64,000 nucleotides of DNA from Allacma fusca (Eukaryota > Arthropoda > Collembola > Symphypleona > Sminthuridae), in contig OX359246.1 in assembly GCA_947179485.1 (NCBI GenBank), positions 25,110,001 to 25,174,000 of the forward strand, read 5' to 3'. The notes below the pieces were generated by a model. It was given only the letters and a program-made list of their open reading frames with translations, did not search any database and was not told where the DNA came from. Shown piece by piece: positions 46,052 to 58,400 of the stretch. The translations under genes were made by a program, and so were the position numbers. Numbering within the stretch: the stretch's first letter is position 1; each line of letters begins with the position of its first letter.

Positions 46052-49000
46052 CCAGGTTAACCTCTTATTATGTGTTTGTTGGCCTTGAGGCCCTGCTTTC
46101 CACTCCTGTGCTTTTTTTATTATTATAATTAAAATAAAAACCGAGCGCTTGTGGCACGAGAAGAATCGGACCCTTTCTGCAGACCAATCCTGCGTTTCTT
46201 TCTCGTCGGTTTCATCAATAGGCGCTTGGGATCATCCCGATAAACCTCTATTATTCGCCAAGTACAATTTCTGAGAGACGCTCTTGAAACCAACAACCCC
46301 GGAGCTCTAAATTTCATTCAAGTATTGGACCTCCTGTGAACAACCCATTGGATAAAAGGGTCAAGTAATCGATGCAGCAAATTCTCGATTACACATTTGT
46401 TCTTTGTTTCACATATTCACAATATTCTTATATAAATACTAGTGTATCCGTGTGAAAAATAAAAGCAGAATTAGGACTAATTCTGCTTTCGTACCGAATA
46501 TACCGTGCAAAAAGATTTTAACCCAAATTGCATGAAAATTGCCCAACAGTTTATGCAAAATATATGTACATGAAAATAAAGACACGATTATCAGGTGTTA
46601 TTCGAACACATTACAAGTAATTAAACATATTATTTTGTTTGAGACCTTAAACCTAAATGACTTGTATTTGCATTCGAAGTCTTAATTGAAGACAGTTCGT
46701 ATTAATTTAGCTAATCTCATTCCGGAATAATAGAACACCTGACTGGGTACTCCAGATTTTCATCATCACCATAAATAATTATAAACTTGGAATTTACTTT
46801 TGATTTCCCAAGTGATATTTTTAAGACCATAGATTCAGCAATATTTGAATTATTAATAATGAATTTGAATGAATAATGAGAATTTATATTAATAATGAGA
46901 ATCACAACCTCTAATATTTCTGCATTAATCGCAATCAGCACTTTTATTATGTAAAGCTTTTTATTTAGGTCTATTATGCAATCACTGATTCGAGGAAAAT
47001 CAGTTTTTTGAATACTACGTTTTAACGTATTATAAATGACATTCTTGAACTACATACCACCCCAGAAAACAAAATATTATGGTCTGCTGCTGTGCCATTA
47101 GCAGCTTAAATGTTATTGCCCAGTCCGCTGTTTTTATTTCCATCATCAGGACGTAATTTAGTCCGTGACTTTGCCGACGTGGTAACATTAAGCTACTGCT
47201 GCAGGATAGCTTATGGATGCTAATCGTGTTTATAATGAATTGGTTAAGACTGTTTTTAATGTCATTGTCGTTTTATGTTTGGCTATTCACCGTGTATTAT
47301 TATATGAAATTTGCAGACTCCAATTCCTCAAGTCTTCCCTAAAATTGTCAACGCTGCTATCATTACTTGTACTTTTAGAACCTGATTCTCCCGAACTACA
47401 GTACCTATCATATTCCTAGTTGTTGCTATCGTACGTGGTTAAACTTAATATGCTTGTGGATCGAAACTAGAATTACATGTACTCAAAGGAATAGAAATAT
47501 TGCTTGAAGGTGATTTCGAGTAATTATAGTGTAACATTTTTGTAGTTCTTTAGCTGGTCGTCATCGCTTAGTTCGTTACGACATTTCCGCTTCCTAGGCT
47601 CTTTCGTACCCCATATATGTCACTGGCACCTCGCAACCACTTTTGAATTTCCAAATTGCTAGTTTTTTCAGACAACTAACTATTGGGAAGATTTATTCTG
47701 GTGCTTACTGTAGTTAAATCAAGCACAACCATAAAATTCAACTGCGTACATAACATGACTAACATAATAGTTACAATAAAATTAATAAGTATAATTTTAT
47801 CAATTTTACAATTCTGTGCAGGGACAAATTTTCAAAAGCCGGTTTACATTTAGTACCAGTGTAATTAATGAAAATTGCAAATTAGCTTGAAAATAAAAAT
47901 TCCCGTGTGACTTAGCCGACGGTATTACCTTCAAGGGATCCCAGATACCGCTTGTATTGGCAACGTTCATCGAAATTTTCACTATTTTTAATTCTATTTA
48001 TAAAAACTTTCTAGCACTGATTCTCATTTATCAAAATATGATCAACATCTATGTTTATTTTTAATAAATATTTTTGAGAACGTCTCACAAGTATCTTTAC
48101 TTTGCCTTCTTGATTTATTCACAAATCACGTTATTTGATCTCTGATTTTCCAGAAATTGGAATCAGATCAAATAATAATCAGAGTTAAATCACGAACGCC
48201 TTGCTTGATTGTAATCAGATTTTTAGCTACAAGGGCTCACAGGGATAAATAGAATTATTACCTTCCGCAAAAACTAAATAAAGAAGCCGAAATACAGCCG
48301 TTAGCATGTCTATTATTTATATAACAGAAAAAAAGCACGTACATACTTTAACAAGTGTTGTATAATTGAGTTGCTACCTTGGGTTGCAACGATTCCTGTA
48401 AATAAGGTTAATTTACACACCGAGCAAACTAACTAACTGCTTGTTAACTGCACGATTTCTACACAGTGATATACCGACTACAATCATTAATGAATACACG
48501 TTATTTCATCCCGTCAATACAATATGAATTATATTTGTGAAATTGCTTATTGAGGCATAAATGAAATTACAAGCAATTTCTGATTTTATGTCCTGATAGG
48601 GCTCTGCTGCATTCGCCTCATTTATGGTGACTGGACTGGACGAAGCCGTCGAATATGGCTGATGGAATCGCCAGTTCCGGAAAATTGGAAATGGCAAAAT
48701 GAGTTTCCTGTGCTACGAGGTGGAACTATTAACTTTAATAAGATATGCTCGTTTCATATATAATCATATTACATACGTTAAATACAATAACCTGTATCTT
48801 ATGATCTAATAAAGTAACAATGAACATATTAGAAATATACATATGCAGGTAAAGATTTCCAGTTGTCTTTCAATGGACGAGTACAATTCTTTATTACTTG
48901 TGTTAATAGTATTGCTTTACGTTTAGGCCACCAGCACTTAGGAATAAACGTTTCATCGTAAACCCAACAATTTATAATCATTGCAACTGAGTTGTGTATC

Positions 49001-49933
49001 AAAAACTCGACAACTGAATATTTTGTTTCCATTATTCACGTTATAAAACATCTGACTTACAAATTATCATAATCCTACAGACCGGTACACTCAAAGACTC
49101 ACAATAGACTTCGTGTGCATGAGAGATTACAAAGGGTGTTGGAATAATGTAACGGCTACATAACAATACAGTTTCGTTTAAAACCGCTCATTGTTGCCGT
49201 TGACGCTTCAACATGGTAATTTTGTCGGTTCCGTTGCATTTGTTTCCAGCGAATACATAGATAGATGGATTGATTAAAGGTCGATTTGGCTTATCCCTTA
49301 CAACACGCTTAGTATCGCATCAATTACAGAAAATCGTATATTTATAATAAGAGTACATGAATTGTGAACTGTTTAAGGAAGTAAATATATTGAAAACCGT
49401 TACAGTGTTCTGGTGTAGGTGAAAAACGTTCCCTGCTATTACAAGGGCCATCAAAAACCTATACGTCTTTTCGCATTACACTACATTTTTGAGCTACATA
49501 TTGTCATGATCCAGCTACGCTTTATCATTGCCGCTCGTCATCACAGAGTGAGGACGGTTTGGCGTCACAGCTACGCACCGCGCTTATTGAAGATTATTAT
49601 TTATTGAGCATATTTATTATTATTGAAAAGACGAAATGACTGAATTATCAATATTTCCATTATTAGTATTTTATAAAATCCATATTGGCATTTGTAATGC
49701 TATAAGTATTGAAGTAGTGTTAAAGGTACTGCGGAGCCAGTCGACTCTGGCTTATCCTGTCATTCTAGGTTAAGTTTTATTCGAATAAAGACGTACCTCT
49801 TCTTATAATTTCCTCTTATCACGACAATATACATCAAGTTCCAGATAGGAATTCGGGGTTATAGATCATTATTCATATATTACCGATGTATCCCATATAC
49901 TAGCTGCGCGAGAATATTCAAGTTAATTTGTAT
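46052..49933. other. Non-coding part of duplicated block, copy B
   Basis: Collinear with 2,606-6,487 of copy A. No gene seen. It contains the copy of the direct-repeat block (about 46,365-46,435) and ends at the LTR retrotransposon insertion point. Confidence 0.6.
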
Positions 49934-49937
49934 ATGC

Positions 49938-51157
49938 TGTTAGGGGTCTGAGTTGAGTGGAAATAACGTACTATGAATTCAATCAAGTTTACTTTTAGTT
50001 CCTCAAATGTTGAAGAGATTTTATTTAACTTTTGATAAATACAAAAATGGAACTTAATATTATCTTTGTTTGATTTTCTAAAATATAAGTTAACACTGAG
50101 ATTTATTTCTAATTATAAATATTAATTCAAAGAAGACCTTTTATAAATCTAAATACAAAGTTTATAAAGTTATAAAAGTTCAAGTGTAATTCCAATTACG
50201 AGTTATCAAAGGGTTACCCGAAAGGCTTCCCAAAATTCCTATCAAAATTCTAAATGTTTTCTCAAAATTTCTCAATACCATCCACCAGCCTTAAGAGCTG
50301 TGGTAAAATCCTTCCTCTTCTGAGAGTAAAGGCTATCTTCCAGAAAAGCTACTAGATTCTGAGAGTCTTTCAAAAAGGAAAGTAAAAACGGAGAAAATCG
50401 AAACCCGAGTGCTATACGAAGAGAGAGTCCAAGAGGACAGCGTTACGGATCGGCGTGTTCAGATCGACTGTGAATCTGTAAGATTTTCCAGGGGTATTTA
50501 TACTCGGCCGCAACCGCACTCTCAAAATCCAGAAGTTAATTGGATAGTTTTTAAGACCGGACAATCTGGCCGAAACCACGTTCCAATCCCGCCAGCTTGG
50601 CGCCGGTTTGAGATTGCTTTACATTTAAACACATGGCAATACATACATAGGCTATCTCAGCCTCAATTACTTTTCTAATCTTAGGTCTTATCATAACTTA
50701 TTTTTATTGCGACCGTAAAGACCGAGCCAGTTATTTGAGACATCCAATTATTTAGAAGGAATTTTATAACATTCATAAACTTAGATTTTTGCCTTAGAAT
50801 CAATCCTTGTTCTCCCTGGGAAAACGTCTTACACTCTAAAAGACAATAGTCTGAAGCTTATTACGCACTAATAAATTATATACTTAAACATCTTACGCAT
50901 GGAGAGATTTCACTCCTCTTCCCATCCGCTCGGGCTGAGAGGAGAAAAGGGGTAATTTCCACACACACACACAGAAGAACTTTTCCAACTATGAGTATTT
51001 TTATTAAAGCCGACGGTCAGCAAACTTATACACGTACTACTCACATTTACACAGTCCTACGTTCATTCTTCCTATTTTTATTAGTAAGCATTCCATTAAC
51101 TCTTACGCTAATATGTACGTATCAAATACATATTTCTACGCTAAAAAGAGCGTATCA
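49938..51157 (-). repeat. 3' LTR of the minus-strand retrotransposon
   Basis: Left LTR in window coordinates. It holds a 14-bp stretch absent from the other LTR near 50,217 and a slightly longer CA run near 50,960. No ORF of interest. Confidence 0.9.
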
Positions 51158-51172
51158 AATACTTCCCCCTTA
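51158..51172 (-). promoter_or_regulatory. Polypurine tract
   Basis: Read on the minus strand, AAGGGGGAAGTATT ends exactly at the LTR start; this is the usual plus-strand primer. An inverted repeat (GACCAG/CTGGTC) lies directly before it. Confidence 0.75.
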
Positions 51173-51748
51173 CGAAGACCAGTCCCTGGTCGTAAAAGGC
51201 AACATATCATTTTAATCCTTTTATGCCTAAATTTTCACGGTTGACTAACAGTGTGTCCACATCGAAATAGCCGGGCGACGCTGTCATTGCATTTGCCGGG
51301 GTATAGGTTTTCTTTGGAAGAGTAGACGACGTTGCGGTCGATCTCGTGTGTGAGGACGACTGGAATGATGGATTCTTTGAAGGACCAGCATAGTCGTTGG
51401 TGGTGGTACGTACCGAGCACTCGTTCACTGTTGTGTTCGGGTAGCCTCGCGATAGACCTTGTCCCAAGTGTTTTCGTCCTCAGCTTTCTCTGTTCGAAAA
51501 CGTTTGTTCTTTTCACCGCGCATAGACGTGTCAAATCTTTACACTTGTGTAGTCGTGATTTTTCTACGTTAACATTCCAATTTCACTCTGTCTTTCCTGA
51601 CCATGTAAATCGTGACTTGTATTTTTTTTAGACTGCTACCCAGCTATTCGACTGAATCTTCTTAGACTTAGCCTTTTTTGTAACCAAATGTGTAGGACGT
51701 GGGGCCTCATGTAACCTTAATTCTGCGTCGCCAAAATGAAGGGGTTCT

Positions 51749-52473
51749 CTAAGCTGCATGGCTTCCTGAGCTGACTGTTGCCGCTGTCTCTTCTGCTTCC
51801 CAGCGTCGGCTATGTACTCTCCGTTTGATCTGGTCTTTGAAGTATCGGTATATTTTGGAATAAACAAGGCGTATCATTCCAAACAGAATAAGCCAAATAA
51901 ATGCTTCAAGATAGGTCGGCAAATGACAATAATGGAGTAGCCTTCCATCGTTTTGATTCTTGTCGCCAACATTCCAACGAAGGTTGTTTTCCGGGTATTC
52001 TTGTACAACAGAAGAGCCAACAATAGGGTGCAAATAGTGGCCATATAATTTTCAGAGGAGATGTACTGAACTTCTCCTTGCAGACAATCGGGGACGGTTG
52101 TCCACTCAATATCATTGCGAGAATTTCTCCATGATTCGAGGGGGTCCTTTATACTAGAAGATACAGTAAAGTCAATGTTTGAAATGATGTAATTCCACTC
52201 TGAATTAAACACGAAGCTTAGATTGGTAAATTCTGGTCGATTCCAAGACATCTTATTGTCGGAAAAATTTAGATTCTCCATTCTGGTCCACTGTGGTGGG
52301 ATTCTATGGATTACTCGTGCTTTAATCAAAGGTGTGTTGTCACATGGGAAAATAGGTTCCGCATATAGTTGGTTATGGACTCTCAAGGTGCATAAGCAGT
52401 GTGGTTTGATTAGGCTTGATGGGGAGGTAATTTTGGCAGTTGGGGAACTTTGAAGATAATGGGAATATGTCAT
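51749..52473 (-). pseudogene. Envelope-like C-terminal remnant
   Basis: Two minus-strand frames (52,473-51,874 and 52,033-51,749) together look like the C-terminal half of an insect errantivirus-type envelope protein: an ectodomain with scattered Cys and N-x-S/T sites, then a membrane span (AFIWLILFGMIRLVY) followed by a basic cytoplasmic tail. A frameshift separates ectodomain and tail, and the N-terminal half with signal peptide and cleavage site is missing, so it is non-functional. Position between integrase and the 3' LTR supports the call. Envelope families diverge quickly and the assignment is by layout. Confidence 0.5.
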
Positions 52474-52810
52474 TCGTATAGGATCGTTAAAGGCGTCTTC
52501 GCCCCGTCGTAGTCCTGTGTTTATAAGGATTCTCGGCTTTTCACCGAGCTCGTCTCACCCGGTAACAGTCATCACTTTAACATTTTACAGAGTTTATATG
52601 TCCAAACCATTATTTCTTTTGTCCTAACTTTACAACTAGTAACTAAGTTTTCAACAAGACATTTACCGTTTATTTAGATTTTTTTCTAAACTAATTATTC
52701 TTACTTCAATAATCATAACGTATTATTTACTTTTCCGTTTCGTAATTTCATTCTTAATCGAAATCTTAATCTTAACATTTCTCATTTTCATTTAACCCTA
52801 TAAGTACTTT

Positions 52811-53850
52811 TTATTTCCTTTGATCATAAAACTGTGGTGGTTTAAGAGGACGACCAAAACGTGAGGCTGAGTTTGCTTTCGGGTTGGCCGCTCCTCCCGC
52901 AACCTCATCTTCATCGTCGGTTAACAAATATTCGTCGTCACCCTCATCTTCGGTAATTAGGTTATCAATATTCTCGATACTATTATCATTGATATCCTGA
53001 TTATCCCGTTTTAACTCATTTCCACCATTATTTTCCAACTCCGGAGTATCATGTAAGCCTTCTGATTTTAATTCTTCATTAAAATCACTAGACTTTTCTT
53101 CCTGATTTAAATCAATTCCGTTATCTGTGTTGACTTCATCTTCCTCATCAATTGTTTCGAGTGCACTCTCATCTCTTTCTGCGGGTTCTATTCTTTCCCA
53201 ACAGCTTTTAACGTATGTGGCCGTATTTCCACTAATTTCCTCAAAGATTAATAATATTTGTGGGCTAATACTTTTTACAATTTTTTTTCCAAATATACAT
53301 CAGCTGCCAAGTGTCATATGGTTCGTCCTCATATAACATCAGCCTTGTTAAGTGCGCATAGATACCTAACGCTCCTACCAAAGGACACCGATTAGCTCCA
53401 CATAAATGTATAACTGGAGGACCCAACCCTACGTTTGGCACTACTTTGCCTAACGTATCAAATACCTTTCGAGGTTCCATACATCTGGTTATAAGGACCG
53501 CCAAATCTTTCTGCTGGAATGGGTTAATTGTACTACTTATACAGAGATTGACCAAATTACCCCATTCTTCTTTGACAGTCTCTTTTACTTCAATCTTATA
53601 ACCCGATATATCTTGACAACATTCCTTGAATAAGCTTTCATTGCTCTTCTTATTCAGAACGTCATTACCACATAATATGAGCACGTCTGCTTTCCATATC
53701 CAATAACAAAGGCCTTCCTTGTTATTCATTTCCCGGATGTTCTCGAATGTCACATGACTTTGAAAGACCAATCCACGGGTACCAAATTTCATTACTTTTC
53801 GTTTAGACCTCCAATCCCTGTTTCTCGGTGAATTGTAATGGCCTCCAACT
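52811..53850 (-). pseudogene. Unknown ORF between integrase and envelope remnant
   Basis: A minus-strand frame from about 53,850 to 53,265 (the ATG at 53,792 is probably internal, since the frame is open upstream) contains WIWKADVLILCGNDVLNKKS and VVPNVGLGPPVIHLCGANRC. A frameshifted acidic tail follows at 53,038-52,811, ending RFGRPLKPPQF. It could be a C-terminal extension of pol or a separate accessory protein. I do not recognise the fold. Confidence 0.5.
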
Positions 53851-55321
53851 ATTCGCTACATATCTGAGTCAAACTAATGGGTTCTGCTTGTTTCATGTCT
53901 GAAATTTTATCCCCTAAAAAGGCGTTCATTCTAGAAACATGTACTAACCTTAGACCCCTTTCTGTAGCCACTTCATAACTCAAGTCGGACAGTTTTCTGG
54001 TGATTAGGTACGGCCCAAAATTTCTTCTAAGGAACTCTGCAGACCTACCCAGCTTTGTAACAGGAATAAAGACAGTTATCCGGTCTCCTATCTTATATTC
54101 GCTGTTAACCGGCTTTTGGTTGTACCTAACTCTGTACACCTCTTGTCCCAACTCACATTCTAATACCTTTTTCCGTATTTCATTCAACTTACAAATGGCC
54201 TTTTCTTTACCATCTAAGTCTTCCTGAAATGGAGCTTTTCCTTATTTATTCCCAGTTTCAAATGTTGCTTCCATTCCATGCAACATATAATATGGTGACT
54301 GCCCTGTAGCAGCGGAGACTGTAGTATTTAGCGTTAACACCACCTCACCAACCAAATCATCCCAATTTGAATGACTCTCATTTACGAATATCTTCAATAA
54401 TCGTACTATACATCCATTCATTCGTTCCACTAATTCATTTGCAGAACTTTTACTTGTATACCCACTTGTATAAACCTGTTGGATGCCGTATTCGTTACAA
54501 AATTCTCTAAGTACATGTGAGAAAAATGCTGGAGCCCTATCTGTGAGAAACTGTTTAATTACCCCTACCTTTAATATGATATCATTCTTTAAGAAGTCCA
54601 TTGTTCCTGCAGCAGTGATGGATTCTGTCGCTCGACAAAATACCCATTTGCTCGTGTAATCCACTGCAACTAACAAATGTTTATTACCCCTTTCTGTTTC
54701 CATAAAGGGACCACAATAATCTAGTCCTATCATAGCAAAGATTTTGGGAGGAATTTCAATAGGTTGTAAAAGCCCTGCTGGTCTATTTGTAGAGTATTTA
54801 TGTAACTGGCATTAATCACAGGTCAATACATATCTTACTACATCGGCTTTCATTCCTTTCCAAAAGAATCTCCAATTAACCCTATGATAGGTTCTCATCC
54901 AGCCTGTATGTGCTGCTAGCTTATCCCTATGTGTAGACTGTAATACTTCTTTAATTAATACTTTTGGAACCACGAGTCTTGGAAAACCGTTTGAAACTTC
55001 ATAGATGATATCATTGATAAATCTATACCTAGTAGGGACTTTCTTACTATCTTGTTGAAATAATAGGCCTATTTTCTGACAGTCCAGATCGTCCTTTTGC
55101 AATGATACCATCTCTTGGTCCTCAATATCTATGGTTAGAGTATCTTCTAGCGTTTGTTCATTATTCTCTAACGTTTCAAAAACGGGGAATTCATAAGCAC
55201 TTTCGTAGCTATCTTTGGTACTAGTTAATGGCAACCTGCTAAGTGCATCAGCGTCTTTATTTAGAACGTCGGGTTTAGATGTCTGTTGATTTACTACTAT
55301 ATAACATTCTTTAGGTTCCAA
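53849..55321 (-). pseudogene. RNase H end and integrase of the minus-strand element
   Basis: One minus-strand frame: NKDADALSRL (the end of RNase H), the integrase zinc-binding region (HRDKLAAHTGW ... CD-stop-CQLHK), and the catalytic core with MIGLDYCGPF, FLTDRAPAF and ANELVERMNG giving D, D and E. A GPY-like module follows (RNFGPYLITRKLSDLSYEV). Stops at about 54,812 and 54,242 interrupt it. DRAP replaces the usual DNGP, with the Asp kept. RT and most of RNase H should precede it but are deleted. Confidence 0.82.
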
Positions 55322-55441
55322 ATCTTCGGAAACTTCCTCCTGAATCGGTATTGCTTCTCCATTAACTCCCTTAACATAAACTGGATAAGGTATAGTTTGA
55401 ATAACCCTATCATGAATAAGGTTGGAATTAATTAGAGTAAA

Positions 55442-55560
55442 TTAGGAGCCTGTGTCTATAATTGCTATTTTATCTGCTTCTCCTATATTAAATGGAACTG
55501 AAAGTAATTTATTATTATTGGTAGTTATGGAATAGTAATAGATGTTCACATGATCACTAT
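55442..55560 (-). pseudogene. Retropepsin active-site region with adjoining stop
   Basis: Minus strand reads KIAIIDTGS, the aspartic protease active site (DTGS at 55,456-55,445), followed immediately by TAA (55,444-55,442). Downstream the frame runs straight into the RNase H end near 55,290, so about 1.3-1.5 kb of RT coding is missing. Confidence 0.75.
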
Positions 55561-56683
55561 TTATATGGGCGCGGTGGTCACGCGCTGACATCCGTTTCCC
55601 GACGGTTACTCGTCATCATCACCATAATGACCTTCGCCCGTGTTTTCCTGAACATGACCCCATGAAATTTGCTTTTGTTCTCCTCCTTGTTCCGCAAGTG
55701 GCCCTTGTACCTGCCCCGTCATTCGGCAGATTTTGGTCCAGCAGTCCTTCTCATAATGCCCTCGTTTTTCACAGTAGAAACAGCGCCCTTGACTTTTATC
55801 ATTACCTCCGCATGTTTGGTTGTTGGCGGCTGATCTCTGAGCTGTAGAGAATTTTTCTGAAGGATACTGCGGTGACTCTAACTGCTCTACCCTTTTTTAT
55901 CATTACCTCCGCATGTTTGGTTGTTGGCGGCTGATCTCTGAGCTGTAGAGAATTTTTCTGAAGGATACTGCGGTGACTCTAACTGCTCTACCCTTTTTGC
56001 TGTTTCCTTGCTCTCCTCATTTAATTTCTCTAAAGACTTTGGAGACAAGTCTAGTTTATCTAGGAGTAACTGCATTTGTTATCTATAGGTTCTTCCTTCT
56101 CAGCTACCATAGTCTCATAGGGATCGCAATGCTGGGACAAATACTTTGTATCTGCTACAGTACGCGCAGCTTCTAAGAATTCCCTAGGAGTTTTAGGCTT
56201 TTGTGGCATAATACGATCGATAAAATAAGGAGTCATTCCTTTAATTAACCGCATAACTCGTCTAGCTGGGGAGATCTTGTCTCCGCTTTTATCCATTAAA
56301 TTCATCATATCATAATAATAGGACTCCACAGTCTCTGTAAGCTTATATTTCCTACCATCCAACTTAATGTCTGCTACCACATCTTTAGCCAATGGTACAA
56401 ATGCATCAATAAATCTACCTAATACCTCGTTCCAAGTAATAGGTACCTCATCTCCCTTATCGTCTACGACAGGGTTCTTTTGCCTTTTCGCTAAAAAGGT
56501 CAAATATCACTTAAAAGCTGTTCCTGTTAAGGAATTCGGGAAATATAACAGGTTCTGTTCATCTCTTCAGTACATACTGCTAGCTGCAATGTTAAAGTGA
56601 TCTACGAAGTCTGACAAATCTGATCCATCCTCCCCAGAATACTTGGGTGGGACTATAATTAATTTTGCTGGTTTTCCTGGCAT
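55561..56683 (-). pseudogene. Gag of the minus-strand element, with CCHC knuckle
   Basis: Starts MPGKPAKLIIVPPKYSGEDG at 56,683. Two TGA codons (about 56,569 and 56,506), probably mutated Trp codons, lie in frame, followed by a long capsid-like segment (WNEVLGRFIDAFVPLAKDVV; RRVMRLIKGMTPYFIDRIMP). A coiled-coil-like stretch (LDKLDLSPKSLEKLNEES) follows, then a perfect C-x2-C-x4-H-x4-C knuckle, CFYCEKRGHYEKDC, near 55,745-55,786. A 101-bp tandem duplication at about 55,795-55,995 shifts the frame before the knuckle. Confidence 0.75.
55795..55995. repeat. 101-bp tandem duplication within gag
   Basis: CATTACCTCCGCATGTTTGG occurs at 55,800 and again at 55,901 with identical following sequence for about 95 bp. 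The unit is not a multiple of three, so it breaks the gag frame. Short TTTTTAT/CTTTTT homology at the borders suggests slippage or template switching. Confidence 0.9.
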
Positions 56684-56883
56684 TATAATCTCTAACTTTC
56701 TATACTGTTTAAAATTGCTGTAAACTGCTTTAAATTTCAATCTAGAAACGATCCTCAAATAGGTAGCTCTATTCTCAAATCTACAGTATCCGAAAAACAA
56801 GATACCGTTAAATATTAGAAGTCCTAACAGCAGAATCACAAATTTCCAAAATAATTTACAAGCAATATAATAAATTCCCACTT

Positions 56884-58376
56884 ACTTTGTCTTTATGATG
56901 AGAACCTAATATAAACTGTCTCAACCATATGGATAAAACTAGTTCTATACTGGAAATACTAAAGGAATTATACCAGTTCGGATTCTCTTTACATTCCAAT
57001 ATAATTACCCAAGATCTCGCATACGTTTGAAAATATATTTCCCTAGTTACTGGTGATATTACTGGAATAGTTTACCCGAGTACAATAATTAATCCCTAAC
57101 TGTAAAAGCGTTTGTTCAACTTTCATACAACAAAACACCTATTATTTATCTGACTAATCCTGATTTTATGTAAGAGCTCAATAGTTAAATAATCAATGCA
57201 AAAGAGTTTATTCACCTTTGATACGTAATTCCAACTATTGTCTCCTGGATCTCTCAACTATAAATTCTTTCCCTAATAAAATTATTCCCCCCTTAATTCT
57301 TATCTTTTATTTTACTCCTATCATTCAAATATTGTTTTCTAAACCATTATCTTCGTTTTGCTGATGCTAGTCTTCGATGAAAACTTCACTAACAACTCGA
57401 TATTAAAATCCCTCAGTAGTGATCAGTTACCTAGATGTCCAATACAAAGGTTAGTTCAATTTTCTGGTAGGCTAGGCCTAAAATTTTAGGGTGTTGAAAC
57501 AAGGATATCATACCGTAAACAACTTGGCTTATGCAAGCATATACTCAATAATGGAATATGTATTATTCCCGCGGCTAGTAGAAAAGGAGCCCCAGCGTTT
57601 TGTTTGGAGAACGCTTCTCCGCAGTCAGCAAATGACTACCAAATCTAAAATTCCACCGTCAGAAAATACCATGAACATAAAGGCTAGTCTGAGTGTGATA
57701 CGGTTAGGTAATTGGAAAGGTTTATATGTTTATATGCACCCTCTAAAATTTTACTCTTTTTTAACTATAATTCATTTTCTAAATACCCGAAAAAAATGTT
57801 TTAAATTCTAAATCCCTATGCAAAAGTTAACCGGAAAATTTTCAAACCGTATGTTGTCTTGATCAGCAATCAGCTGTCCGTTCTATCGGCCAAATGGTCA
57901 ACGACCCCGGATGGGTACCGTTGTGAGGATCTCCAGTCACCGTAGTCAACGACCCTGGATAGGTACCGTTGTGTGGATCGTCAGACTATCACTTCCTAGC
58001 TTCTATTCTTGATTTATTTGAATTTATTTATTCAGCAAAATAAATCTCCTTTATTTACTTAAATTTCTCAATTTAATCTCAATTTATTTGTTTATTCTTC
58101 CAAATAAAATCCTTTTATTCCCTGAATAAATTTTCCCTATTTTCAAATAAAATTTCCTCCGACTCTTGGACTCTCCCTCCACTCTTAGAAGTGTACGTTC
58201 CCTACTCAACTCGGCTTTTACTCGCTTTGCAGTTTGAATTTGGTATGGTATTCTAGGATAAATTGTTAATTCTCATTTTAAAATTCTGTTTTCTTCCTAT
58301 TTCCAACTAACCAAGAGTATTTAAGATACTTTGTAATTAAATATTTCAATGTAACTAGAATATCTCAGAGTAGCAG
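56884..58376 (-). other. Leader between 5' LTR and gag
   Basis: No coding frame belongs here. A 47-bp direct repeat (GTCAACGACC...GGTACCGTTGTG) starts at 57,898 and 57,945. A plus-strand ORF at 57,491-57,811 is antisense and unsupported. Confidence 0.5.
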
Positions 58377-58378
58377 GA

Positions 58379-58396
58379 TACCCCGCACCTCCACCA
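58379..58396 (-). promoter_or_regulatory. Primer-binding site
   Basis: Four bases after the 5' LTR the minus strand reads TGGTGGAGGTGCGGGGTA, which has the TGG expected for pairing with a tRNA CCA end. I cannot assign the tRNA with confidence. Confidence 0.65.
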
Positions 58397-58400
58397 AATT

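Noticed and set aside
53265-53792. Macro-domain identity for the unknown ORF
   Set aside because: The phrase LILCGNDVLN resembles the macro-domain strand, but no conserved Asn/Gly loop follows in register.
57491-57811. Plus-strand ORF of 106 codons in the leader of the minus-strand element
   Set aside because: Antisense to the element and without any recognisable domain.
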